Source: Thiodiazotropha sp040506975
GTDB lineage: Bacteria > Pseudomonadota > Gammaproteobacteria > Chromatiales > Chromatiaceae
Assembly (NCBI GenBank): GCA_965211775.1
Contig: OZ242974.1
Coordinates: forward strand, 558,001 to 622,000
Length of the DNA stretch: 64,000 nucleotides
Reading direction: 5' to 3'
Shown: in pieces, positions 1 to 7,966 of the stretch
Layout: every line of letters starts with the position of its first letter
Numbering within the stretch: the stretch's first letter is position 1
Program-made: the position numbers and the translations under genes
Notes under the pieces: model-generated
The model's input: the letters and a program-made list of their open reading frames with translations, nothing else
What the model was told of the DNA's origin: nothing
Databases searched by the model: none

Positions 1-1
1 T

Positions 2-226
2 GCCCCCGTGGCTATCGATCGCGCCAAACAGAAACTGAAGCGCGCCGAAACCGCGATTGCCAAGGAGGAGTATGAGGAGGCAAAAAGGCTTGCTGAGGAA
101 GCTCAGGCCGATGCGGAGTTGGCGCAGGCCATCGCCTCGAAGGCCGAAGCGGAAAAGGCCGTCAAAGAACTGGAAAACAGCATTCAGGTGTTGCGTGAAG
201 AGATCATGCGGGCCAGGAGCAGGTAA
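2..226 (+). CDS. DUF4398-type small helical protein, 5'-truncated by the window edge
   Basis: The frame is open from base 2 to the TAA at 224–226 and has no convincing start, so the gene begins before the window. What is visible is a 74-residue, highly charged Ala/Glu/Lys-rich segment predicted to be one long helix or coiled coil. It resembles DUF4398 proteins of the gammaproteobacterial envelope, and the same kind of helical segment precedes the OmpA domain in the next gene 36 bp downstream. The two genes are probably one operon. No catalytic motif is seen. A GTG at position 8 is an in-frame codon but probably not the real start, because the conserved-looking sequence continues upstream of it. 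Function unknown; a periplasmic structural role is inference. Confidence 0.6.
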   Translation, partial: APVAIDRAKQKLKRAETAIAKEEYEEAKRLAEEAQADAELAQAIASKAEAEKAVKELENSIQVLREEIMRARSR

Positions 227-262
227 ACCATAAGCAAACCCAATGATTAGGGGAGATCTACA

Positions 263-1096
263 ATGTCTCGAACAATGATCAACTGGATCACCGCCACATC
301 CCTGGCGTTACTCGTCACCGCCTGCGGCACCCTGCAGAAGAACCAGGCACTGCTCGATGCCGAGCAGACCTACGCTGAAGCCAAACAACAGGAGCAACTG
401 CTGCGTTACGCGCCCACCGAACTGGAACGGGCCAACCAGGCGATCAGCCGCGCCGCAGAAGCCGAAACCGAAGAGGATATGACCTCGCTGGCCTATGTCG
501 GAAAGACCCGCGTCGAAATCGCCAAATCGGTCGCCGCGCGCAAGGCCGCTTCCGCAAGACTCACCGAGCTGGGTGAAATCAAAGACAAGGAGAGGCTGCG
601 GGCAAGAGAGATCGAGATTCAACTCGAACAACAGGCAAAGACAGAAGCGCTGCGGGAGAAAGAAGCCGCGCTGATGGAGCGGGAAAACGCGCTTGCAAAA
701 GCGGAGGCGTTGCGGCAGGAACTTGCCGATCTGCAGGCGATGAAGACCGAACGCGGCATTGTCCTGACCCTTGGCGATGTACTTTTTTCCACCGGCAAGA
801 CCGGTCTACTGCCCGGGGCCATGACGACGATCGATAAGCTCGCCTCCTTCCTTGCCGAGTATCCGGACAAGACACTGCTCGTCGAGGGACACACCGACAA
901 TGTGGGGAGCGATAGCTTCAACCAGGATCTCTCCGAACGACGCGCGATCTCGGTCAAAAACGCCTTGATGCAGGCAGGTGTCGATGGATCGCGTATCGAC
1001 ACGATCGGGCTCGGCGAAACGCAACCCATCACCGACAATAGCACCAGCGCCGGGCGATTGAAGAATCGGCGGGTGGAGATCGTCATTCGGGACTGA
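263..1096 (+). CDS. OmpA-family lipoprotein with DUF4398-like coiled coil
   Basis: This is a 277-residue envelope protein. Residues 1–21 form a lipoprotein signal: a hydrophobic stretch ending in V-T-A-C, with Cys21 the expected lipidated residue. Residues about 25–170 are charged heptad-like helix similar to DUF4398. Residues about 170–277 are an OmpA C-terminal peptidoglycan-binding domain, with the family's signature around EGHTDNVGSD and the closing GRLKNRRVEI motif, whose Asp and Arg normally bind diaminopimelate. The probable role is tethering outer membrane to peptidoglycan. An AGGGGAGA-like ribosome site at about 248–255 supports the ATG at 263. It lies directly downstream of another DUF4398-type gene and is followed by a strong terminator. 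Confidence 0.85.
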   Translation: MSRTMINWITATSLALLVTACGTLQKNQALLDAEQTYAEAKQQEQLLRYAPTELERANQAISRAAEAETEEDMTSLAYVGKTRVEIAKSVAARKAASARLTELGEIKDKERLRAREIEIQLEQQAKTEALREKEAALMERENALAKAEALRQELADLQAMKTERGIVLTLGDVLFSTGKTGLLPGAMTTIDKLASFLAEYPDKTLLVEGHTDNVGSDSFNQDLSERRAISVKNALMQAGVDGSRIDTIGLGETQPITDNSTSAGRLKNRRVEIVIRD

Positions 1097-1166
1097 CAAC
1101 ACCACTGCCGTGACTTAACCGGGCAATCCCGCCGGCCGGGTAACAAGTTCAGGTTTGGCTATGGGT

Positions 1167-1194
1167 AGGGTGCGGCTCAGCCGCACCCTTTTTT
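1167..1194 (+). terminator. Rho-independent terminator after the OmpA lipoprotein gene
   Basis: GGGTGCGGCT and AGCCGCACCC (1168–1188) form a near-perfect GC-rich hairpin followed by six or seven T residues (1188–1194). It lies 70 bp after the stop of the OmpA-family gene and marks the end of that operon. Confidence 0.85.
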
Positions 1195-1238
1195 ATCTGA
1201 AACCGCCACAAGCATCATCTCGCCACTCGTGAAAGAGA

Positions 1239-3125
1239 CTATCGTGGGCGATTCGTTTTGAACTGTCCGCCGATCCAAGCCAAGAAAAGAAATGAGGCAA
1301 GACTGTATATAGCAGCCGACATCGGACCCATCCATAGCGAACCATGCTGCTCGATGCCATGCATCGGTGAGGGTCTGATATAGATGGTTTTGCTCCCGGC
1401 TGGGGGTGAGGATAGATCGACAACTTTTTCAAACTGCCCAGATTCGACGAGTGCTCTTCCCATCTCCCGTCCCGTTCCGAATTCGACTTCAATTGCCAAT
1501 CCGTGGGTCGGCACCGTGGTTGTAAGAACACCATCGCTGATAGTCCCATTGTAAAACCCATCCTTGTCAATAATCCAAGTGTGGTTTGACACGACACCAT
1601 CAATGCGATGACCCATCCAATTGGGGGTAGATGCTCGGCCTATGTTTTTAACCGTAACAAGCTTAGTATCAATAGGCGTCACACTGACTTGACGTTTAAT
1701 GGCAGGCAGCATCTCGGCACTAGCCACTAAACCGACTGCAATTCCTATCAATGCAAATACAGTCAGTTTCATACGATAGGAAAATGGATAGCCTTGTCGA
1801 TCATTGTTTTTCGAAACAATCGAGATTAAGGTAATCGCAAAACCAATATATATCGAAAAACCAGACCAATAGAAGTATCGATATTCGGCAGATACCGTCA
1901 CCAAAAGATAACTCAAAAGATTGATCAGCCCCGAGCACATGACTGCAATGGCAAACAGTTCATGCTCATCAATTACCCCCCGGAAGCACGTCAATAGTCC
2001 CAGTCCGATTATTGCGGCTATGGCAAACACGATCGGCCTGCCCAGACGGTCATTTATTGACGAGGTCACATAATTTTGAACCAATTCGGTTGTGATTCCC
2101 GGTGGGTCCGTCTTAACTTCCCAATCGAACAACTTGTTCTTGTCCGGCTTGTAAAACATCGAACGGGAATTGGGATCATACAGGCTTTTATGAAAGGTCG
2201 CGGACATGATGGTAAAAAAACCAGCTGGATTTCGCAGGATCTCTTTGATCCACTTGCGGGTCAACTTGCCAGTGCCCCAAATCTTTTGACGCCTCAGTTC
2301 CTCATGTATAAATCCACACTTGCCCCAAAAAGCTGCGGTGTCCCACTGTACCGGCGTATAACACGCCTCAACTATTTTCTCGGATTGCTCATCACTCCAT
2401 TTGCCTGGAAAAAGATTATCGCCTTTAACATATGAGAGGCCAAGCAGGTGAAACGTCTTGATACTGTCTCCCGGTTGCAAAGTCTCCGCTTGCGTCAACT
2501 TCAGCAACGCACCATGCAGCACAGGCATCATCAATAACAGCAACAAGCCAAGCAGAAAATTCCTGCGCCAACCCAGGCCGTGATTAACATAAAGCAGGAG
2601 GGGTAGAATGGCAAAAACCGCGTTTAACCGCGTCAGAAACGCTGCCGTCAGGAGAAGATTGGATATCACCTGAAATACAATGATTTTACGCTTCGACACA
2701 CCATCCTGGTGTGCCATATAACCAAACACACTGGCAGACAACAGCCATCCCGCCAACAATACATCCTTGTGTACATTACCCAACAGATTGAACGCCCCGG
2801 GCAAAAAGAGGATGGCGAGAAAAAGCAGTGACCAGGCACCAATGCGTCGGCTAAAAAGATAGGTCAATATGGCAACGCTTCCCCATACCAACACATTTAC
2901 CAATACTACAAAGCCAAACGGCCCGGGCATTATGGTATCCAGCGCCGCCCACGCCAATGTTGAGAATGGCGACTGCCAATCATTAAACTTGCCGGTAATG
3001 ATTTGAGTAAGCTGATTGACGGAATCGGGATTCAGGTATCCGGGATAACTTGCATTGAGAACAAACAGCGCGGCGATAAGGGCAATGACAAAACCTGCTG
3101 AATTGATGACTAAAATATATCGTTT
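1239..3125 (-). pseudogene. gtrC-like polytopic membrane glycosyltransferase, main fragment, disrupted by IS1595
   Basis: This is the large 3' part of a membrane protein gene. From the internal TTG at 2957 it reads 572 residues, but the frame stays open to the IS edge at 3125 and encodes the typical N-terminal motif of membrane glycosyltransferases, with YPGYLNPDSVNQ followed by DWQSPFSTLAW. About ten hydrophobic segments are followed by a C-terminal extracytoplasmic region. Removing the IS1595 and one copy of its 8-bp target repeat restores a continuous frame to an ATG at 4192 (see 4155–4192). The neighbours, a GtrB-like glycosyltransferase and GtrA, make a type-specific GtrC-like enzyme the best guess, working outside the inner membrane on a polyprenyl-linked sugar. 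Substrate unknown. Confidence 0.7.
3118..3125. repeat. 8-bp target-site duplication of IS1595 copy 1, left
   Basis: TATCGTTT at 3118–3125 directly abuts the element and is repeated at 4155–4162. An 8-bp duplication is the usual size for IS1595-family insertion. Confidence 0.9.
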
Positions 3126-4154
3126 CCTGATTACCCCTAAACCTCAGCCATTCTCAAGAGGCGATATGGCATAGATGGAGTGCGAAGAGCGGCAAAAAGC
3201 AATCGTTCAATCATGGCGGGTAAATCGAAACGGCGGTTAAACCGATATTCGAACTCAGCAAGATAACGCGACACATGTTTATCTCGAATCGCATGAAAAG
3301 TACCCAACAGACTGTTTTTGACATTACCCAACATCGTGTTTACCCATTTGAAGCACGAATACTGGACACTTTGGCGCCCACCACCCGTCACCATGGGGTT
3401 ATGATGGCAATCAGCGGTTGTCACGCCACTAAAGCACCAAAGCCCATCGGTAAAGACTTCGCTGCCAGGCATCAAGCAGGAGCGGGCGTAGCGGGCGATT
3501 TCACGTTTGCGGAAGCCCCTTACACGACGCAGTTGAATTTTCATGGGCCTGCCGTCCCGCGTCGTCTCAACAGCAGCTACGAAAGGGATTTTGTTGCGCG
3601 ACCCACGACCACGCTTACCGGCTTGCTCGCCTCCGAGATAAGCATCATCCAATTCGATGCGACCGGCCAGTTTTTTTCCACGCTCACGTTCCATCATCAC
3701 CTGCATCAACTTATGCTTGAGTCGCCAGGCCGTATTGTAGTTCACCCCGATTTCGCGGGAAAGTTGCAGCGCCGAGATACTTTTCTTGCGTTGGGTCAAC
3801 AGATAGATCGCAAGAAACCACGTTCTCAGCGGCAGCTTGGTACCATGGAAGATGCTGCCGGCGGTCAGGGAAGTCTGATGATGGCACTTGTGACATTGAT
3901 ATATCTGACGCTTTTTGAGTTCACAGCCTGTTGTGTTGCCGCACTCAGGGCAGACATAGCCCGTCGGCCAGCGCAAATCATACAATGCCTGTCGACACTG
4001 ATCCTCGGTCCCATATTGTTCCAGAAAATCGTGCAAACCAAGACCTTTTTGAAATTGAATAGTATTTCTCGGCATGATGAAATCCTCTTTTATTCAGTAG
4101 GTTCCATTATGCTTGCACCACAGGCTCAATAGCTGAGCCTCAGGGGTAATCAGG
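3126..4154 (-). mobile_element. IS1595-family insertion sequence, copy 1 (complete, 1029 bp)
   Basis: The ends are inverted repeats, CCTGATTACCCCT on both sides. The element carries one transposase on the minus strand. Matching 8-bp direct repeats outside the ends show that it arrived by simple transposition. The insertion splits a GtrC-like gene. Its transposase-start end differs slightly from copies 2 and 3 (CCCCTGAGG here, CTCATGAGG there). Confidence 0.95.
3137..4075 (-). CDS. IS1595-family transposase (copy 1)
   Basis: The 312-residue transposase has an N-terminal zinc ribbon, CPECG around residue 43 and CHKC around residue 61. A helix-turn-helix-like segment follows near residues 100–125, and then an ISXO2-like DDE/N nuclease domain with candidate acidic residues at ELDDAYLGG (about 150) and FTDGLWCF (about 210). 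It catalyses movement of the element. It differs from copies 2 and 3 by RTPSMPY in place of RTPPMPY near the C-terminus. A long ORF on the opposite strand is a shadow of this gene. Confidence 0.95.
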   Translation of the reverse strand: MPRNTIQFQKGLGLHDFLEQYGTEDQCRQALYDLRWPTGYVCPECGNTTGCELKKRQIYQCHKCHHQTSLTAGSIFHGTKLPLRTWFLAIYLLTQRKKSISALQLSREIGVNYNTAWRLKHKLMQVMMERERGKKLAGRIELDDAYLGGEQAGKRGRGSRNKIPFVAAVETTRDGRPMKIQLRRVRGFRKREIARYARSCLMPGSEVFTDGLWCFSGVTTADCHHNPMVTGGGRQSVQYSCFKWVNTMLGNVKNSLLGTFHAIRDKHVSRYLAEFEYRFNRRFDLPAMIERLLFAALRTPSMPYRLLRMAEV

Positions 4155-4192
4155 TATCGTTTTGTACTTCTCAAATTCTTGAAATTCCGCAT
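4155..4192 (-). pseudogene. Detached 5' end of the gtrC-like gene (start codon plus about 10 codons)
   Basis: Reading leftward from the ATG at 4192, the frame gives MRNFKNLRSTKR. Across the target repeat it joins without a shift to YILVINSAGF on the far side of the IS. Positions 4155–4162 are the right copy of the 8-bp target duplication. This fixes the original start of the gene and shows that the IS landed about 12 codons in. The start lies 8 bp beyond the end of gtrA, consistent with a gtrB–gtrA–gtrC-like operon. Confidence 0.75.
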
Positions 4193-4199
4193 ACATTAC

Positions 4200-4582
4200 T
4201 TACTTGGGATAAGTAAATACAAAGTGCTTGGCAAGCAGAAAGTTTACCGTCATACCTGACAGGGAACCGAATGCGACCGCAAGTGGAAACCAGTCCGGCG
4301 TAAGATCCAATGCATTCACTACCGCCGAATAGCTTAAGAGATTTACCACACCACCGCCTTTCGATGTGGTGAAATAGCGGGAAAACTCACGCCACAGCGA
4401 TGCATCCCCTGAAGCTGAAAAGGTATGCTTTCTATTAATGAGCCAGGTTGTCACGACAGCGCACTGAACGAAACGAGGCGGCCAATATGCGGCCCCATAA
4501 CCAGATTGCACAGTAAAAGAACAGCGACATCGACAAGATAGCCGATGGTCCCGGCAACCGCGAACATACCGAACTGTTTCAC
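4200..4582 (-). pseudogene. gtrA: GtrA-family flippase gene with a frameshift
   Basis: A GTG start at 4582, four bases past the gtrB-like stop, opens a frame beginning VKQFGMFAVAGTIGYLVDVA, the normal start of GtrA, a small four-helix membrane protein thought to flip polyprenyl-phosphate-linked sugars. This frame reaches a stop just after FSALS near 4460. The rest of the protein (VVTTWLINRKHTFS onward, to 4200) is in the neighbouring frame. Family members read roughly FSAAVVTTWLINR here, so loss of a single G in a GCGGCTGTC-like stretch explains the break. Read as one frame, the surviving 3' ORF (4200–4511) would appear as a 103-residue protein with a nonsense N-terminus. Confidence 0.8.
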
Positions 4583-4585
4583 GGC

Positions 4586-5623
4586 CTAGTCTTCATTCAT
4601 ACTCATGCCGGAAACAGGCGGCATGGACAGATAGTGCAGCTGCTTTATCTCACGCCTGCCCACGGTGACCGTCTCCAGGATGAGCCCGGTAATAAAACCG
4701 ATTGCTCCAGTAATTACCAAACCGGTGCTCAGAATCGCCGTCGGAAACCTCGGTACCATCCCGGTTTCCAGATAGGTGGCCACTATCGGCACAGCCAGGA
4801 TAATCGCAGACACGATAAAACCAAGCGCGATCAAACCGTAAAAGCGTAACGGACGCTCAATGGCGAATAATTTGATAATGGTTTTTAGAATACGAAATCC
4901 ATCGGAATAGGTTCGTAGCTTGCTTTCCGACTCTTCCGGCCTGGCGCCATAGGGTGTACCCACTTCACCGCATGGCATACGCAACTCGAGCGCATGAATG
5001 GCAAGCTCAGTCTCTATTTCGAAGCCCTGGGACATGGCGGGGAAGGATTTGACGAAACGGCGCGAAAATACCCGATACCCCGACAGCATATCGGTGGACC
5101 CTCTGCCGAATATGCTGGTAGTAGTGCTGGTCAGCAAGCGGTTGCCTGATATGTGGCCTCTTCTGTACGCCTCATTGGATTGGTGATTGCGAATGCCGAC
5201 GACCATGTCCAGGTTATCGCGCAACAGTTTCCGTATCATCGTTGGCGCACTCGCAGCATGGTAGGTGGCATCACCATCCGCCATGATGTAAATGTCGGCG
5301 TCAACATCAGCGAACATGCGTCTGACCACATTGCCCTTGCCGGGCAGGTTGACCTGCCGAACGATTGCCCCCGCTATTCGCGCCTTATCCGCGGTCCCGT
5401 CGGTCGAACCGTTATCGAAGACATAGATTGCTACGCCTGGCAGAACGTCACGGAAATCGGTTATGACCCTCCCGATTGCGGCCTCCTCATTGAAGCAGGG
5501 CAGGATCACCGCCAGCCGGTGACCTGCCGGGCGCTCAATGAGTTCATTTTTGTCTTGATAGTAGGGCGCGAGGCTAGATGGAAATGAATCCCTTGCAGGT
5601 GATTCCTTATACCTTGGTTCCAT
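4586..5623 (-). CDS. GtrB-like family 2 glycosyltransferase with C-terminal membrane anchor
   Basis: The protein has 345 residues. Residues about 35–230 are a GT-A family 2 domain: LPCFNEEAAIG near the start, DNGSTDGTAD as the nucleotide-sugar loop and ADGDAT as the DxD-like metal motif. Two transmembrane helices follow at about 265–330, as in GtrB and dolichol-phosphate-mannose synthase-like enzymes. It should transfer a sugar to polyprenyl phosphate on the cytoplasmic face. It is first in a minus-strand operon whose next two genes, gtrA and gtrC-like, are both broken, so its product may have no route to the surface. It ends just before the gtrA start. Confidence 0.85.
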   Translation of the reverse strand: MEPRYKESPARDSFPSSLAPYYQDKNELIERPAGHRLAVILPCFNEEAAIGRVITDFRDVLPGVAIYVFDNGSTDGTADKARIAGAIVRQVNLPGKGNVVRRMFADVDADIYIMADGDATYHAASAPTMIRKLLRDNLDMVVGIRNHQSNEAYRRGHISGNRLLTSTTTSIFGRGSTDMLSGYRVFSRRFVKSFPAMSQGFEIETELAIHALELRMPCGEVGTPYGARPEESESKLRTYSDGFRILKTIIKLFAIERPLRFYGLIALGFIVSAIILAVPIVATYLETGMVPRFPTAILSTGLVITGAIGFITGLILETVTVGRREIKQLHYLSMPPVSGMSMNED

Positions 5624-5791
5624 AATGACGATATCACATGTTAGCTATCCACACGCAAAAGATACCTTAAAATAGCGGCAAATGCAGTATATTGGGGTTA
5701 TTTACTCCCTATGCGGAGACCTCTTGCCGGCGTCACGTTCCTCCATTCCTCTACACAGCAAATCGGGCCGGCTGTTAAACGCTTTTTCTGA

Positions 5792-7723
5792 TCAATACTG
5801 TCCCAGACCCATCTCTATATAACCGGTGGGGCAGACCTCCTTGCAAATGTGACAGCCGACGCACTTGGCGTAGTCCGTGTCCACATAGCGTCCCATGACG
5901 CGTTCATTCTTGTTCACGCGATAGACGGCGTCCTGTGGGCAGTAGATGACACAGTTGTCGCATTCGAAGCAGAAACCGCAGCTCATACAGCGCTTTGCCT
6001 CAGTGACGGCAGTCTCCTCGGCAAGGCCCGTGAAGCGTTCGATCATGCTTCCCAGCACGTTGGAAGCATTCACATCCATCTCATCCCGGGCGTTCAACGG
6101 CTCGTAAGCAAAATGCCCCGTGAACATGGCGCTGCTCTTGACCACATCCGCATCGGCACGATTCTCAAAATTGTGCACGGACCATTTGGCGCTGCTGGTA
6201 CCCCAGGTCGGGCCATGATTGTACTCTTCCTGTGAGAGATCTCTCTGAGACAATTCCTGCAGTAGATTAAAGTGATGGCCTTCCACTTTGGGGCGCTCGT
6301 CGACCGCTTGGCCACGCAAATGGTTATCGATGCTCTGTACCGCAATGGAGGCCTGGCCGATCGCGGTTGTCAGCAGGTGTGGGTTTACCGCATCTCCACC
6401 CACGAAATTACCTGCTTTCCCTTTGACCTGCATGCTGCGGTCGGCATCGATCAGATTCCAGTCATTGGCGATGCCATCGATCCCCTCGTAGTCGCCTGTC
6501 TGGCCGGTGGCGGCGACAATCAGCTTGCACTCGATCTCGAACGGCTCGCCATCGGCCTCCATCTTGCCTGAGGACCAGTCGACCGGCTGCACTTTCAGGG
6601 CATAGGCATGGCCCCGCTCATCCAGCATCACTTCAAGTGGCGCCAATCCGTCGTGAATCTCCACACCCTCGGCAATGCAGGCCTCCAGTTCGTGTTTGGT
6701 GCAGGGGGCCTTGGCAATGGGACGGCGATAGACAAGCCAGCATGCGGAATCGGTTCGTTCGGCCGTCCTGTCGTCACTCTGGCTCCCGGTACCGTCAAAC
6801 ACCGCCTCCGGACGTTCCGAGTCCTCGAGGTTTGCCACTTCGCCGATACGCTTGGCCACGGCGGCCACGTCCATCGCCGTGTCGCCGCCACCGATTACCA
6901 GGATACGCCCGTCCAGATATTTCAGGGCACCGTCATTGAAGGCTTTCAGAAAGGTCATCCCATCCACACAGTTCGGGGCCTCGCCGCCTTCGACGCGAAG
7001 CGGCTTACCGACCACGGTGCCGACACTCCAGAAGATGGCATCGTACGCTTTCTCCAACGCCTCGACCTTCACCTCGCGTCCCACGCGCGTGTTCAGTTTC
7101 ACATCGATTCCGCCCACGTCCAGGATACGCTGGATCTCATGTTCAAGCACATCCCGGGGTATGCGATAGCCGGGAATACCGAATACCATCTGGCCGCCAA
7201 GGGCGCTGTGCTCCTCAAAGATGGTACAGCGATGACCGAGGCGACGCAGAAACAGCGCTGCGGCCAGACCGGCAGGCCCGCCACCGATAATCGCAACCCG
7301 ATTACCACTATCGGTTTCGGGTTTGGCAAAGGCGAGATTGTTCGCCCGTGCCCAATCGCCAATGTACTGCTCAATGGAGTTTATTCCGACATAGCCATCA
7401 AGGCCGTTGCGATTACAACCCTCCTGACAGGGGGCCGGACATACGCGACCCATGATTGACGGAAAGGGATTTGCCAATGTCATACGCTCAAAGGCATGTG
7501 CTTGCCAAGGCTTGTCGCCTTGAGGTTTGTCCAAACCGCGCACGATCGACAACCAGCCGCGGATATCGTGACCTGACGGGCAGGCATTCTGACAGGGGGG
7601 CGTGCGTTGGATATAGGTCGGGCAGATGTAGGACTCACCTTGAATCACCACATCGCTATCCCAGTCATAGTGCTCATTATCACCGTCTTCATAGCGACGA
7701 TAGGTTGGATCATTCTCGCTCAT
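5792..7723 (-). CDS. dsrL: DsrL-like iron-sulfur flavoprotein NAD(P) oxidoreductase
   Basis: The protein has 643 residues and is related to the small subunit of glutamate synthase. N-terminal cysteines at about 34, 44, 48, 95, 99 and 103 form the GltD-type iron-sulfur region. An FAD Rossmann motif GGGPAG lies near 147, and a second NAD(P)-binding motif IGGGDTAMDVA follows. The C-terminus (about 579–635) has two ferredoxin-like cysteine clusters, CMSCGFC…CPQ and CVGCHIC…CP, then YIEMGLGQ. This layout and length match DsrL, which links NAD(H) to the reverse dissimilatory sulfite reductase in sulfur oxidisers. No other dsr gene is in the window, so a related oxidoreductase role cannot be excluded. 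The IS cluster begins about 230 bp upstream. Confidence 0.7.
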   Translation of the reverse strand: MSENDPTYRRYEDGDNEHYDWDSDVVIQGESYICPTYIQRTPPCQNACPSGHDIRGWLSIVRGLDKPQGDKPWQAHAFERMTLANPFPSIMGRVCPAPCQEGCNRNGLDGYVGINSIEQYIGDWARANNLAFAKPETDSGNRVAIIGGGPAGLAAALFLRRLGHRCTIFEEHSALGGQMVFGIPGYRIPRDVLEHEIQRILDVGGIDVKLNTRVGREVKVEALEKAYDAIFWSVGTVVGKPLRVEGGEAPNCVDGMTFLKAFNDGALKYLDGRILVIGGGDTAMDVAAVAKRIGEVANLEDSERPEAVFDGTGSQSDDRTAERTDSACWLVYRRPIAKAPCTKHELEACIAEGVEIHDGLAPLEVMLDERGHAYALKVQPVDWSSGKMEADGEPFEIECKLIVAATGQTGDYEGIDGIANDWNLIDADRSMQVKGKAGNFVGGDAVNPHLLTTAIGQASIAVQSIDNHLRGQAVDERPKVEGHHFNLLQELSQRDLSQEEYNHGPTWGTSSAKWSVHNFENRADADVVKSSAMFTGHFAYEPLNARDEMDVNASNVLGSMIERFTGLAEETAVTEAKRCMSCGFCFECDNCVIYCPQDAVYRVNKNERVMGRYVDTDYAKCVGCHICKEVCPTGYIEMGLGQY

Positions 7724-7943
7724 TTTCGATCACTCCACTATAAATACCGCGTAATGTCAGAGTGCTGACACAAAACCTCTTTCTGAATAGTACCCTGACC
7801 CCCTTCTCATCCTCTGGCACGGAAATCTACGCCCTCTGCCCCAGCACTAGGGCCGGCCCGTAAAGCATCTCTGACCGCCATAGCTGCACGGGTTCGGTAC
7901 CAAGAGAATGATAGCCGACAGTTGGCAGCAGGCAAGTCAAGCA

Positions 7944-7966
7944 TAAGTTTTCCTGATTACCCCTAA
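7944..7966. mobile_element. IS1595 end fragment (15 bp) with its flanking 8 bp
   Basis: CCTGATTACCCCTAA at 7952–7966 is the transposase-stop end of the IS1595 element and is cut exactly at the CTAA used by IS1380 copy A1. The rest of the element is at 25722–26739. The outer flank, 7944–7951, is TAAGTTTT. Confidence 0.85.

Noticed and set aside
3275..4132. 285-codon ORF antisense to the IS1595 transposase, open in all three copies
   Set aside because: It is preserved only because the copies are nearly identical; the transposase frame has clear domains and the antisense has none.
6608..7459. 283-codon ORF antisense to the dsrL-like gene
   Set aside because: Covered by a gene with clear cofactor motifs.
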